Source of the DNA: Ampelocalamus luodianensis
Lineage: Eukaryota; Streptophyta; Magnoliopsida; Poales; Poaceae
Direction of reading: 5' to 3'
Assembly: GCA_036346255.1 (NCBI GenBank)
Contig: CM070632.1
Coordinates: 26,376,657-26,440,656, forward strand
DNA: 64,000 bases
Part shown: positions 11,641 through 23,640 of the stretch, in pieces
Position numbering within the stretch: position 1 is the stretch's first letter
How the letters are laid out: each line of letters begins with the position of its first letter
Position numbers and translations under genes: made by a program
Notes under the pieces: generated by a model
What the model was told of the DNA's origin: nothing
Databases searched by the model: none
Seen by the model: the letters and a program-made list of their open reading frames with translations, nothing else

Positions 11641-13391
11641 TATTTGGTTTGTTTTACTTTCTGTTGTTGTTTTGAACACTGAGATAGAAATGCTAGCTTC
11701 TGTTCTTCTAGAATCTGGTATAACTATAGTGTTCTTAGTTACCTACTTTGTGAAAATAGCTAGAGTATTTTCCATGTTTTATCTAGCAAATTTCTGGATT
11801 AAAATACTTCGAAAAATGCTTATATGTTCAACATATGGTGGGGCCCACCTGGCAGTCCAACTTTACAAGATTAAGATGTCGCATACTATAATATTTATCA
11901 TATTGTTTTTGAGTCAGTTTGTACTCGTATGCCTAATTGTAGTCAATCAAAATTTGGTTAAGGAATTAACATCCGAGATGTAAAAGGATGTATTCCTATA
12001 ATCCTATTTCCGTAGCTTGCCTTCCTTGAGTTAGTCCAAGTGGCAAGTGCACGTATGAGTCCAAGTTTTCTTAAGCTAGGAAGTTTAAGTTCGGGTCAAA
12101 GTTAGGGATTGCGTCAAATTTGTTTGCATTTGTTAGCTGCATGTGTAAGGCTATATATAGCCAGGGGTGCGTCTATTGTAAAAGGAGGGTTGAGTTATGA
12201 ATTAAAATATGTGTGCATGTTGGCCTTGGGCCATTAGGGTTCATATATCCTTGTTCTATATGTGTTCTTGTGAATTCCAATTTAGGATTTTATCTTGGCG
12301 TGAGGGTTCCTACTGTTGTGTCGGTATTTGCTCGCTGGATTTTGAGCTCCCCTTGTCCTAGGTCGTGCGTTGTGGTGCACACAGTTGTAGGCATTATCTA
12401 TCCTAGTATGAATTGCATCCTGTAATTTGTGCTCCACATATTTGTTCAGAAATACGATCATGAAAGATCGGCAACCTACGGATTTAATCTCATCTAGAGG
12501 TTTGATCCGCATCAAATTTACAGGGTCAAAGGAGCAACGGTTTGACCGAAATTGATCGTCAAAGTTATGGCCAAAGTTAAGGTGGTGGTAACTGGTGGCG
12601 GTTACTGTTCCGGCACGTAACAGAAAATTATTAATAAATCTGGAAAATAGTTATTTTCTTCTGAAATTCCAAAAGACACTAATTAATTTGGGAAAAATAA
12701 CAATTCAACTCTGAAAAATCCACGAAAAATCTTCGATACTAAACACAACATTTTGAGTTCAAATAAAATAATAATTTTTACATAGTAATTATTTTCAAAA
12801 TGCTGATTTAAAAAAAAACTTGAAAAATAGTAAGATAGCTCTAAAAATTCTATAAGTTTTCAGAGTAGTTAAATAGGGTATTTGGAGCTAAAATAAAATA
12901 TTTTAAACACAAATTTAGTTTTATTTGTGAATATAAATTCATTTTTTTATTGCTACAAATTAGAAGAAATCAAAAGGTCTTTTAGAAAATAGCATAGTGA
13001 GTTCCAAAATTCTAGAAAATTCACAGAATTTCCTTGAATTATTTTAAAATTAAATAAATTATTTCTCACTTAAATTAGGTTTTTATTTTTTCAGATAGAT
13101 TATTTTTAATCTCTAGAAAATAGAAAAAACCTTTTTAAAATTCCAAAAAAAATTAAGAAATTAATTATTTTTTTAATTTTAAATCCCAGAAAACTCAATC
13201 AATTTTATTTTTTACTTTAAAATCCAAAAAATTCTAGAAAAACAAAGAAAACTCTTTTAAATCTAAGAAAATTCAATAAAATAATAAATTTATTAATTTT
13301 ATTGTGGTAACAGAACTTTGGATGTTATAGTAGCTTATTTGAGATATTCATATTTTGAGGCATTAATTGTAAGCTTTTGTCTTAAGATTGT
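11641..13391. other. Non-coding stretch, strongly AT-rich in its second half
   Basis: No gene is recognisable. From about 12620 to 13320 the sequence is very AT-rich with many 'ccaaaaaattctagaaaa' style runs ending at a 'tggatgttata' motif near 13320. That style occurs in some grass Gypsy LTRs, so this may be an old LTR remnant, but no paired end or target duplication was found. Confidence 0.4.
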
Positions 13392-13944
13392 TGTAAGATC
13401 AAGGAGGCCGACTAGAGGGGGGTGAATAGGCGGTTTTAAAAAACTTGTTTGGCTAAAACCAAGTTTTAATGCAGAAGTTAAATCAATTCGGTTTTGCATA
13501 ATTAAAGTCTAAAATAACTAGTCTTTACTAAGTGCACTAACAGAGATAAGCCTATTGACAAACATAGCAATCATACAAACACAAGTAAGTAATTTAATTC
13601 TACGAATTTTTCTCACAAGCTTCTTGAGAAGATCACCGGACCACGACGCCTCCACGCCGTCTAGGTGTCGACAAACACCAAGAGTAACAAGTCGAAGACT
13701 CTCACTTGAACTAATCAAATGTCTAAGCTCAACGGATATACAATCCACTACCTAATGCAACATATGCACTTAGGATTTTCCTCTCAAAGCTCACTAAGTG
13801 CAACACATGCACAAAAGAGAGGAGATGACATGCTGTTAGCTCAAGGGAATGAATATGGCACCAGCAACCTTGCCCACAACCAGCCAAGGTGGGTATATAG
13901 CCCATACACAAAAACTAGCCATTAGGGGAAAAGTTCTGAGAAAA

Positions 13945-14215
13945 ACAGTACGAGCGGTAGTACCACCATTCATCGGCCGGTACTATCGCACCTAGCTCAA
14001 CGGTCGGAACAACAGCAAAAAGATGCTCTGAACTAGCTGTTGCAAAAGTGGCGCGGTACTACTGCCAAGGAACATGCGGTAGTTTCGCCCTTCGGTAGTT
14101 CCGCAAACACTAGTACTACCGCATTTCCAAGAAAGCAAAAAGTGTCGCTCTGGAAAATACGTACCGCTCAAACTTCGATGCTACCGAGGTGCAGTAGTTC
14201 CACTTAAAGAACTCC
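13945..14215. repeat. Palindrome-rich segment with gcggtagtaccgc-like motifs
   Basis: Several near-palindromes built on ggtactaccg and cggtagt occur, for example around 13950, 13978, 14055, 14090 and 14110. They lie in the LTR of the second Copia element and could be regulatory or structural. Confidence 0.5.
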
Positions 14216-14219
14216 GGTC

Positions 14220-14522
14220 ATACCACAGACTAGGTTTACGACCACGCAGGTCTGCGACCACACAGGTCTATGACCACGATCAGGTCCATGACCATGCAGG
14301 TCTACGATCACACAGGTCTACGACCACTGTTCACGAACAGGTCTACGACCACTGTTTACGACCAGTGTCTATGACCACGCAGGTCTACGACCATCGTTAT
14401 ATGACCAGTGTCTACGACCACTGTCCACGAACAGGTCTATGACCACTGTCTTTGACTAGTGTCTACGACCACTGTCTTCGACCACTATTCACAACATGGT
14501 CTTCGACCAGGTCTACAAGACC
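14220..14522. repeat. Minisatellite of tacgaccac/aggtct units
   Basis: At least fifteen irregular copies of a 16-22 bp unit built on 'aggtctacgaccac' fill this stretch, some as gaccagtgtctacgaccactg. The unit is nearly self-complementary in places (ggtct and gacca). It is part of the LTR. Confidence 0.8.
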
Positions 14523-15068
14523 AATTGCGGTGATATCGCCAACAAGCTTGCGGTCATACCGCCAGAGATTGGAAAATAAGGATTTTGCATTCCACTTCAA
14601 CTCAATTTGCAAAACATATTTGTCAATTGATGCGTGATGCAAACAAGGGTTAAAAGTGAGATTCTCAACAAGTTGCAAAACACATTTGTCAACTTTTAGA
14701 ATCGCACAACAAGGAATAGGGTACATGGACTAAGACCATTTGCAAACTAAAGTCACATGCTACAAGGATTAAACATGAGCCTTAACAATTTGCAAAACAC
14801 ATTCGCAAATATTGGCAACATGCTAACGAGAGCTAGAGCAAGCACAACAAGTTATCAACACATGACAAACTCAGGCTACTAGCCAAGACCCCTCTTAATA
14901 GTACGACAACCTATACTAGCAATCTGGTCTCCAACCAAACACCAAGACTGGTAAAAGACTAGGAACACATCCTTAGCCCTAGCTAGTCATATATTTGCCT
15001 TGCACACCTTCTTGAAGCTTGGTGACGCACATCTTCATTTCAAGTCTGGGTCATTGTCTTGACTTTGA

Positions 15069-15278
15069 TAATCATCAACACATGATGATTTCCTTTACTT
15101 CGGGATCTTTGACTTGATGCTCATCAACACACGATGACATCCTTCATCCCGAGTCTTGATATACATTAACACGTGATGCATCCTTTACTCCAAGCTCTTG
15201 ACTTCAATATCATCAACACATGATGATTTCCTTCATCCCGAGTCTTAACTTAATGACGATTAACTCATGATGTCATCC
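15069..15278. repeat. About 48-bp tandem repeat, five copies
   Basis: Copies with 'catcaacacatgatga' followed by 'tccttcatcccgagtctt' begin near 15073, 15122, 15164, 15210 and 15258. The hairpin-forming catca...tgatg core is kept in most copies. It lies near the 5' end of the LTR in its own orientation. Confidence 0.75.
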
Positions 15279-15404
15279 AAAGTCTCAATCATCCTAGAAC
15301 ATAGCCTATTCATCAAACTTATGGAAAATGTTAGTTCCACAATATGATTATCATTAATTACCACAACATACCATTAACTCATAATGGTGGGACAAGATAC
15401 TTCA

Positions 15405-15420
15405 ATCTTTCCCTCTTTGG
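15405..15420 (-). other. Polypurine tract of the second Copia element
   Basis: The minus strand reads ccaaagagggaaagat directly before the LTR start TGAAGTATC. This is the expected place for plus-strand priming and resembles the Sirevirus style tract at 49166-49177. Confidence 0.6.
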
Positions 15421-15815
15421 TAATTGATGACAACCATCTCAATTGCAAATAATTGAATGTAAATTGGTGTGAGTATATATGAACTACACAAGTTGTATAT
15501 GCTCAAAAGATATATTTCAAAGTAAAGATCCTTAGTTTATGTGGAAAAAGGAATATGGATCAATACGAATGAAACCGGAAAACATAGAGTGAACTCCCCT
15601 CTAAATGTGTGCATACACGAATGTGTAATAAAAACATATGCACAATTCAAGTTAGACTTTTGGTGGATTTCAACCTATATTTTGGATCGAGGAATGTAAC
15701 AAGTTATAGGAATATGATGTCGAATGCATACCTCTTTGATTTTCACCTTTATGTCCAACTAAGACTAAACAATAGATATAACAATAGAAGTATTAGTCTC
15801 ATAATTAGATTTATC
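15421..15815. other. Interior remnant of the second Copia element or flank
   Basis: This AT-rich stretch lies between the polypurine tract and a solo LTR. No reading frame of interest is present. Sequence at its right edge (tatcattaa) continues across the solo LTR at 18043. Confidence 0.4.
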
Positions 15816-15820
15816 ATTAA

Positions 15821-18042
15821 TGTAACACCCCAGTCCGTCATGAACCTGGAATGCTACTAAACAAACTCTAAAAAAAAAAAACTCTAAGGAAGACAATTCT
15901 AGTAAATTTTGGCAGAACCTCCCTTGTAATGTTATTTACATGAAGGTTCCAACACACAGGATAATCAAATATTAATTAAACTTCCATTCCAAGACATCAA
16001 AGGATAAACAGAAACATGCTAAGAATCCATCATAACTAGAGAGGTATAAAATTCCACTACTCCTCATTATTACATTTAATCCATAGCATAAAACAAATCA
16101 TAATATTCAAAGATCAATCATTCTCTGAAGATCATTCATCCTTATTTAGTTCATGTGGTATGTGTGTGACTAGCGTCTACTTTCCCCATGCATGTCATTC
16201 TGTCTCGGTACCTAAACAACAATAAAGCAAGAGTGAGTCCATAGACTCAGCAAGTACATTAAGAAACCATGGCAATATCACACATGTAAAGGAGATTAAC
16301 ATTAGAACATCGTATATGCAAATGCAATGCTCAAGGACTTTTATCTTTAACTTTCGTGTACATTACACTGTAATGCAGTATCACGACGCCGCCAGATGCC
16401 CATGCTGTCTTGGCGCGCACGCACAGGACCAATTGCCCGTTACTCCGCAGTAACGGGGACCTCAAGCCCACACTCCACGAGTGAGGATCTCGGCCCGTCA
16501 CATTCATGACGGGATCTCAAAGGAAACATACTTGGACACTACGTGACCAAGCCTCAACATGATATCTCTATGCAAATGCTTATCATGTAATCATCATCAA
16601 ATTACCAAAGTACAACATCACTTAATCATAGTAAAGCATGAGCATCATTTGAGCAATAACCATACTTAAGCATTCATTAAGTATACCATCTTGCAATGCA
16701 TCCATACAGCAAATAACACACAATTTAGACAATCATTCAAACAACAATGCACTTGCCTCAACCGTGCGAAGGTGGATGTCGGAATGAGGTAGTGCTCCGA
16801 GCCAAACCCACACCTGACAACAATTGAGACAAGCTAAGGCTACCATAAGGGTCTAATAACAAAATCATAAACACAACATGAGTACATCGTCCACTAAACG
16901 CAACCCCCAACGTTAAAGCGGCTGTCAGATTTCTTTTCCAGAGAACAGCCCCCTTCGAAAAATCATAACTAAATGTACAGAAATCCAAATGGAGTGATCT
17001 TGGACATTCTAAAAGGTTATTGAATTCCCTTCTAAACCTAGTTGGTGAGGTTCTCTGATTCGGCCATTTACTAGCCCTACCAATCTAAACAACAGAGTAT
17101 CAATTTTCACGTCGGGTTTCTGGACAGCAACAATGAAACTATCATAACTTTCTCTACGTTCGTCCGAATTTCATGATCTTTAGTTTTCCTGAAAGCTAGA
17201 AGGATTATCTACAACTTTCGTTATACTGGGGTTCTCAGATTTCCACTTTATCCATCACTTTTAATTGGTTTTCTACAATCTGTCTAAATACTGACAGAGC
17301 AGTGGAACAGCAGACTTAGAAAAATCATAACTCTCTAACCGTTAATCGGATTTGAGTGAACTTGGCGGCCACTGAAAGCTAAGACAATAACCTACAACTC
17401 TCTAGGAGACCAAAACTCCATATTCATCCTCTAACCACACGAAATTTACCCCGCAAGCCACTGGACGAAAATTGCATTACAGCAGGCCGACTACCATCTA
17501 AACAAAGACTAACCAAAATCTCTCCCAAGACTAATTATCCTTCAAGAACAGCATGTTACCCTTGACGACGCTGCGAATGCGAACCCGGATGGCGATCCTC
17601 CTCTTCCTCTTCTTCCTTCTCTTCTCCCTCCTTTCTTCCCTCCTTTCTTCCTCTATGGCCGGCTGCAAGGAGGGCTTCTTCTCCTCAAGGCCGGCAGCAA
17701 TGGAGGGGCTCTTGGAGGGGAGGTTGGGGGCGCAAGGGGGAGAGGAACCAGGAGGTGGCTGCCAAGGGAGGTGGTGCGCATGGGGGGGAGGAGAGGAGAT
17801 GGGGGCGGCGGCCAAAGGGGAGTGGGGGGCTCGGCTAGGGTTTGGGGAAAGTGGTGCCTCCCCCCCCTTGGCCGGCCACCTAAGGCCTGATGGGCCGGAG
17901 CCCAGGCCCAGGTTGGCGTAAAAACGCGCTTTCACCCCTGCTAGCTGCGAAAATCAACTATTTCCTTTTGATCCTTTTACTAATACTGAGAAGTCCCTCC
18001 CGAAACTCTTTCTCGAACCTCTCGAACTTTTGGGACATTACA
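15821..18042 (-). mobile_element. Solo LTR of the A/B family with 5-bp target duplication
   Basis: The 2222-bp LTR starts tgtaacacccc and ends gggacattaca. The five bases attaa occur on both sides (15816-15820 and 18043-18047), so the ends are exact and the internal region was lost, as expected from recombination between two LTRs. Orientation is the same as A and B. The tandem blocks and the pyrimidine-rich to G-rich segment (17590-17880) of the family are present. Confidence 0.92.
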
Positions 18043-18047
18043 ATTAA

Positions 18048-18110
18048 TTACCAAAATACTCTATTAACTCATAATAGCGGGTCTAGATTCTTCAATCGTT
18101 ACTCTGATAA
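18048..18110 (-). repeat. Second copy of the Copia LTR end
   Basis: Read together with the bases just left of the solo LTR, this stretch (ttaccaaaatactctattaactcataatagcggg...) repeats 15353-15425 of the second Copia LTR end and polypurine tract with moderate divergence. It is either the far LTR of that element or a local duplication. Confidence 0.5.
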
Positions 18111-18560
18111 TTATTGTTAGTTGCCTATTTCTCAGTTATTTTTGCATATGAAATGATATTTTATCGATGTTGCTACTGTGTGCACTAGCATGACCCTGGA
18201 CTAGTGCAGTGGGTTCAGATTTGTATATTTGGATCCTGACTGCCCGACCGTAATTCTTTCATCGGACCTTTGCTCTCGTAAAACACTGTTTGCAATGATG
18301 TTTGTGGGGTTTACCCTATGTGGTCTAACTACTTTCAAGTTTGCATGCAGTTGAGAATATCAAGAGCCCTTTTTTTTGTTATTCATTGATGGTGTACATG
18401 GGAATACTTGCATCACTCAACTTCAGATTTTGCATTCTTTTGTACATTGCATGGAACATAAATGGTTAGCTGCCACTACTCGTGCTGCAATGTTTGGCCC
18501 ATCCAGTATATATTCTTGTTATCAGTTACTATCATTTCCTGATGCATCCCAAGCCCTTAC
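18111..18560. other. Non-coding flank, part repeated at 34280-34440
   Basis: No gene is seen. The segment 18145-18240 (atgatattttatcgatgtt...ctggactagt...) resembles 34312-34430 with the same order of motifs. The class of this repeat is not recognised. Confidence 0.4.
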
Positions 18561-18659
18561 TTTTTAGATAATGGAAGAGACAAAACATCTCCCCTAGCCT
18601 CTGCATCGAAGATGCACACAGCCCAATTTATTAAAGAGTTTAACGTATCAAAAGAGCCA

Positions 18660-19603
18660 AAACTGTTAAAAGTGGCTTGAAGCCTTACAACCAAATGATG
18701 TCTGAAAAGAAATTTCAAACATTGCAAATCCTTTGACTAAGCCGCCATCCATGAAGATTGAAATTTTGATTTGCCACAAACTCCAACCTTTGGCTTCCAG
18801 CCAATATGAACTCCTTCTGGTCCGCTTTTTGCAGATTTGCTCAAGCATTCAGCCAGTATGCACTCAATAATATAACTTGCAAGGGGTTAGTGATAATCTT
18901 TAGTCAAAAATAATATCATTCTGACATAACCAAATAGATCAACATAAGTCACTAGCTCCCACTAGGAGTTGTGACTTTAACTTTTTTGGAATGTCGGCTA
19001 ACTAATTCCCAAACATGTTTGCTATGTTCGTAGGAGAAAATAAATTAAACATACATTGAACAACCCACCATGCAAGACGAGCAAAGGGGCAGTCAATAAA
19101 AATGTGTTGAATTGTTTTCTTTTTAATACAGAAACAACACTTTTTTGCTTCCCCTCTAATTTCTTTTAAGTAGGTTATCCTTAGTTAAAATAACCCCTCT
19201 TTTGAGATGCCAAAGGAATATTTTCACTTTTAATGGAATTTTAATTTGCCAAAAAAAAATTCTTAATGGGGGTTCGATGATTGCTAATTAGTGCCGCATA
19301 AAAAGTCTGCAGCGAAAATATTCTAGACTTATTCAAATTCCACCTGAAAACATCCTTTTGAGCACTTAAATGTAAGTTAGAAATTCTCAAAATTAACGTA
19401 TTCCAAGCCTGCAACTTAGTCCCAATAATAGGTCTTCTAAAAGACATGTTTAAAGGAGTCGATCTTAAAATATTTGCCGATGTGTCATTTTTTCTTCTCA
19501 CCATATTATAAAGGAGTGGATATTGTCCTTTCAGTGTAGAATCTCTTAACCAAATATCATCTCAAAACCTAGTTTGCATTCTATTTTTAACTTGGAATGA
19601 ACC
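18660..19603 (-). pseudogene. LINE ORF2, C-terminal part with zf-RVT-like region
   Basis: On the minus strand the frames read LKGQYPLLYNMVRRKND, then a QKDVFRWNLNKSRIFS stretch, then VILTKDNLLKRN and a cysteine-bearing segment near 19140, which is the usual order downstream of a plant LINE reverse transcriptase. The only longer open piece is 19241-19504. Several stops and frame changes break it. In the family this region follows RT and ends with a zinc-binding motif thought to help nucleic acid binding. Confidence 0.7.
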
Positions 19604-19830
19604 TGTCGGGACCCCGGGTATACAACCCCAGGACGCTCTATGCATTCCGAGCTAGTCCCATGATCAGTAGCTAGCTCGCACAGTTACAACAAAGATGTAA
19701 TCATAACTATACAACAAAATAATGATGAAGCAGACAAATTAATATTAATAGTAGCAAAATACCTTATGGTCAAGTCTTACAGAGTTGCCACGCAGGGCTT
19801 CACAACAAAAGATAACTTGCAGCGAAAACA
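19604..19830. mobile_element. Small LTR-like insertion in the LINE
   Basis: The segment starts tgtcgggaccccgggtata and ends gcagcgaaaaca, giving TG/CA ends of an LTR 227 bp long. It separates LINE coding that resumes on both sides. The flanking five bases (gaacc and aaata) do not match, so either an end is misplaced or the flank was altered. Confidence 0.4.
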
Positions 19831-20748
19831 AAATATTTTTTCCTTTCCAACTGTTAAGTTTTTTCTCAACTCTATCATCAACCCCTTTTCAATCATGATT
19901 CCTTAATTTTCTAAAGTGAATGGGAATTCCTAAGTACCTGAAAGGAAAAGTACCAACTTCATAACCAAATAACTGCGTATACTGAGATACAACGTCTTTG
20001 GCAGAACCAAACCAAAGAATCTCGCTCTTATAGAAATTAATCTTTAAACCCGATAATTGTTCAAATACACATAGAATAAGTTTGAGGTTTTTTGCTTGTT
20101 CTAAATCATTATGCAAGAATAGGATGGTGTCATCAGTATACTGTAAAATTGACAACCCATCATCAATCAGGTGAGAAACTACTCCTGATAAAAGACCTGC
20201 CACTTTAGCTCTTGAAATAAAAATGGTAAGCATGTCTGCAACAAGATTAAAAAGAATAGGAGACATAAGATCCCCTTGCCTAAGACCCTTCTGAGTTTGG
20301 AAAAAAGATCCAATATCATCATTGATTTTTATTCCCACACTCTCTCCCTTAACTAAATTTTCCACCCATCTACACCACTTAGACGAAAAGCCTTTCATCC
20401 TCAAAGTTTGGAGTAAAAATGGTCATTTTACTTTATCATAAACTTTCTCAAAATCAATCTTGAAAATTAAACCATCCAAGTATTGTTTATGTAACTTATG
20501 GACAGTTTTATGAAGGATAACAACTCCATCAAGAATAAATCTGCCCTGCATGAACGCCGACTAGGAAGGTCTAACAATCTTTTGAGCTACACCCATAACT
20601 CTATTAGTAGCCACTTTGGTAAAGATTTTAAAACTAACATTTAAAAGACAAATAGGCTTATACTGTTGTATTTGCTTAGCATCCGTTTTTTTAGGAAGCA
20701 ATGCAATGATCCCAAAATTCAAGCTAAAGATAGGCAGTGAGTAGTTAT
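19831..20748 (-). pseudogene. LINE ORF2 reverse transcriptase domain
   Basis: The open frame 19889-20404 carries QKGLRQGDLMSPILFN and the catalytic LQYTDDTILF motif of non-LTR reverse transcriptases, followed by GLKINFYKSE and FRYLGIPI. Upstream, in the same direction, SLNFGIIALLPKK, YKPICLLN and a DFEKVYDKV motif are visible before a stop (TGA at a position where family members have Trp) near 20425. The domain starts at the solo LTR edge at 20748 and is continued from 22852. The protein would copy LINE RNA at the nick site; stops make this copy inactive. Confidence 0.9.
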
Positions 20749-22851
20749 TGTAATACCCCGAATGTTTCTACGGAAGGAGAGTAAACGAAAAAGGGGTTTT
20801 TCTGTAATACTCCAACTTATTGTAATGAAGGAAGCAGTGAAAAGAGAAATTAAACTTTAGACCAGGGAAAATCTGCAATTTTTTGACAACCTGGGCTTCG
20901 GGCTTTGGCCTAGGAGGCCCATGAGGGGCCGGCCACTAATAAAAGGAGGGGGAAACCCTAGCCCACCACTGTAGCACGCATTGCTACAGTGTTCCGCCGC
21001 CACTACAGTGACGCTACAGTGTGCACCCTCCTTGCACTCCGTTGCTCTCTCTTGGTGATGCTCTCCCATTGCTGTCGGCCAAGGAGAAAGGTGGAGGGAG
21101 AGAGGAGAAGAAGAGGAGATGAGCATCTAGCGGGGGTAATTCAGCGGGCACGCGTGTCTCCAAGGGTAACGATTGTCGGTTGTTGTTGTTTGATTAGTCG
21201 TAGAAGTGAAACCGATTAAATTTGATTAGATCAAAGTCTGTCTGTTGGAAATTCAATTCTGTCCAGTAGTTTGTGCGTCTGTTTTCGCAATCTTAGAGGC
21301 CGAATCAGAGGATCCCATCTCCTAGAGTATTGTAGGTTTTGTTCTTAGCTTTCGGTGGCCGCCAAGAACACTAAATTCCGACTTTCGAGTCAAAAGTTAT
21401 GATAGATTTATTATCTGCTGTCCAGAATCCTGACGAGAATTAGCAGTCTCTGTATATGTTGATATATGGCCTAGTTAGATGGTGATTCAGAGGTCTTGCC
21501 CATAACACATTTTGAAGGTGATATCACTAGCTTTCAGGATTGATAAAGAACACCTCATTTGGATTTATAGATCAAAAGTTATGCACTTTTCATTGTGACT
21601 GTCCAGATTGTAGGTCAGTCTGTCCAGATTGTATGTCAGTTTCTATCTTTAGTTTTGACCCGTGTGCCACTTTTTGTTAAAGGCAAAATATGAATGTCGT
21701 GCCAACTAGGTTATTGTAGGTAATTTCATAACCTTTTCAGATTGTTAAAGAACACTCAATTCGGAGTTGTAGTTTAAAAGTTATGGACGTTTTAGTTCTG
21801 CTGTTCTAATTGCCATCGTTATGCGAGTCTACGGGTTTGGGAGCGCCATCGTTGCCTGCTAACGCGTCGCAACGCGGAAGGCAAGTACTTTGTTGGTTTT
21901 AAGTGCTGTGATTGTGAATGTTTACATGAATATGATGTGACATCTTGTGATACCCGAAATGCTGAATTGGTTATGTTCTATCAATATGTGGAGTAAATGC
22001 CGAAAGATGATATTAGCATTGTTCATGTTCATATCATGCATCTTTTTATTCATGCTATGTCCACGGGAGTGGACTGTAAGTCCCACCATTCCAATGTGGG
22101 CAGGTTTGGACATTGTCATGTCCCGTCCACGGGAGTGGATTGAAAGACCCATCAATTCCAGTATGGGCACGTAAGACCCATCAATTCCAGTATGGGCAGC
22201 TTTGGACACCTATATGAAACGTTCTTCATATAGGACTTGGATCCCGCACTTTTGTTAAGGTGCGGGCTTAAGTGAACACCGACGGGTGTGTCACTCGCTA
22301 TACCGGTATAAGCATGTGTGCAGTCCATCCTTGAGTACATTCATTCATGCCATGCATTCCTAAGTTTTCATTCGATGTATGCTCATATTCTCTTATGATG
22401 ATGACTTGTTCATATGTGTGTTATGTCCCTTTTACTGTACTTGCTGAGTCGTGGACTCACTCTTGCGTTGTTTGTTTATTTTAGGTAACCCCTGATGTTG
22501 GCTCACTTGGGAGGGAGTAGACACGCACTACTTGTTCACATCATCCAATTCATGTTCAAGATTAAATTTAGTTCTATCTTACATTCGTAAATGATGAACT
22601 GTAATAATAAATTTATAATTGGTGAAGGAAGGATACCTTCACCACATTGATGTTGAATTATTACTGCATGTGAACTTTCATTATCAATGAACTGAAATAA
22701 ATAGATTAGATGGTGAAGGAAGGATACCTTCATCGTATCTTGGTTGTTTTGATACTATCATTAGTTGATTTTATTCAAATTCTTCCGCATTATGGATGTA
22801 TGTTAGATGTTTTAGGTGACATCTTGGCTTCCGAATAGCCAGGGTGTTACA
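20749..22851 (+). mobile_element. Solo LTR of the A/B family, inverted, in LINE reverse transcriptase
   Basis: The 2103-bp LTR begins tgtaatacccc and ends ccagggtgttaca, the reverse complement arrangement of LTRs A to C. The five bases gttat flank both sides (20744-20748 and 22852-22856). Removing it rejoins the LINE frame from an ADFYQVF...FHD segment to YSLPIFSLNFGI, which confirms the insertion. Short direct copies of 'cccatcaattccagtatgggca' occur at 22147-22200. Confidence 0.93.
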
Positions 22852-23640
22852 GTTATGAAAATCATGAAACATAGCCATCAAGTTATTTTTAATAACTTTT
22901 CAAAACACTTGATAAAAATCGGCTGAGAAGCCATCACTACTGTTAGTTCCATTTGAACAAATAAGAAAATCAAGTCAAATTTATCGGTATTGTTCTACAG
23001 GTGTGTGTAGAAACATTTGCGTATTTATGTTCCATATATAGATCACTACCACTCATATATTATTTTCACATAGCGCACCATCATATGCTTTCACAATTTG
23101 GGCATCATGATAAAATACAACTGATTCATACTGGCAAGGATAGTTACTAAGCAATATGCTAACCCCAATGGCAAAAGGTGGAACAAATAGATCAGAGATG
23201 ATTATAAGGGGAGGTTGGCTGAGTGGAGTAGGAATTGGAGAACTATGAAATGTGTAGCAATTAGCAAAGGTCCGAAACTTGGTTCCAATATTTGGAACTA
23301 GGAAACGCATGCAGTGGCGTGGCCACACAAGGTACATGATCGAAATATTACGGGTTAGTGATCTGACCATGGTTTTTGGGTAGGTGATTGTCCATTCTAC
23401 TGAAGTAAAGAACCAGTCCGATTGCTCTAGGAGTGGGACTTCCTGCATGTTGCTCCACGTAAAGGATCGTCTTTTTAGAGGGAGTTCAATTAGTTCAAGT
23501 TGGTTTACAATACCGTTGACAGTGAAGATATTGTTCATGTCACCCCCTGGCCTGTTACGATTTTGAGTAGAAACGATGAAATTGAAGTCCCCAAGAAAAA
23601 AAAAACAATGAGCATCATTAGGTACTAATGATAGGGGATG
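22852..23640 (-). pseudogene. LINE ORF2 endonuclease (central part) and start of RT
   Basis: The minus-strand open frame 23053-23667 shows FFLGDFNFIVSTQNR, in which GDFN is the conserved metal-binding motif of AP-type endonucleases, then RRSFTWSNMQ and the LLEQSDWFF segment that replaces the usual LDR(F/W). Near 22960-22870 a DGFSADFYQVF motif marks the start of the RT domain. About 200 residues normally found between endonuclease and RT are missing, so an internal deletion is likely around 22980-23230. The enzyme would nick target DNA; this copy is decayed. Confidence 0.85.

Larger units (their letters stand above)
13392..15404 (-). repeat. LTR of a second Copia (Sirevirus-like) element
   Basis: On the plus strand it begins tgtaagatcaaggaggccgac and contains 'gactagaggggggtgaatag', closely matching the start of the Copia LTRs at 47561 and 61943. 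It ends with ttca at 15404, followed directly by a complement polypurine tract. The size is 2013 bp. The orientation and tract make it the 3' LTR of a minus-strand element whose interior runs rightward. Three internal repeat arrays are listed separately. Confidence 0.7.

Noticed and set aside
11198..11983. Open frame of 261 codons in and after the Copia LTR
   Set aside because: It begins in the 26-bp tandem repeat, crosses the LTR and its likely end, and gives hydrophobic sequence from T-rich DNA with no family likeness.
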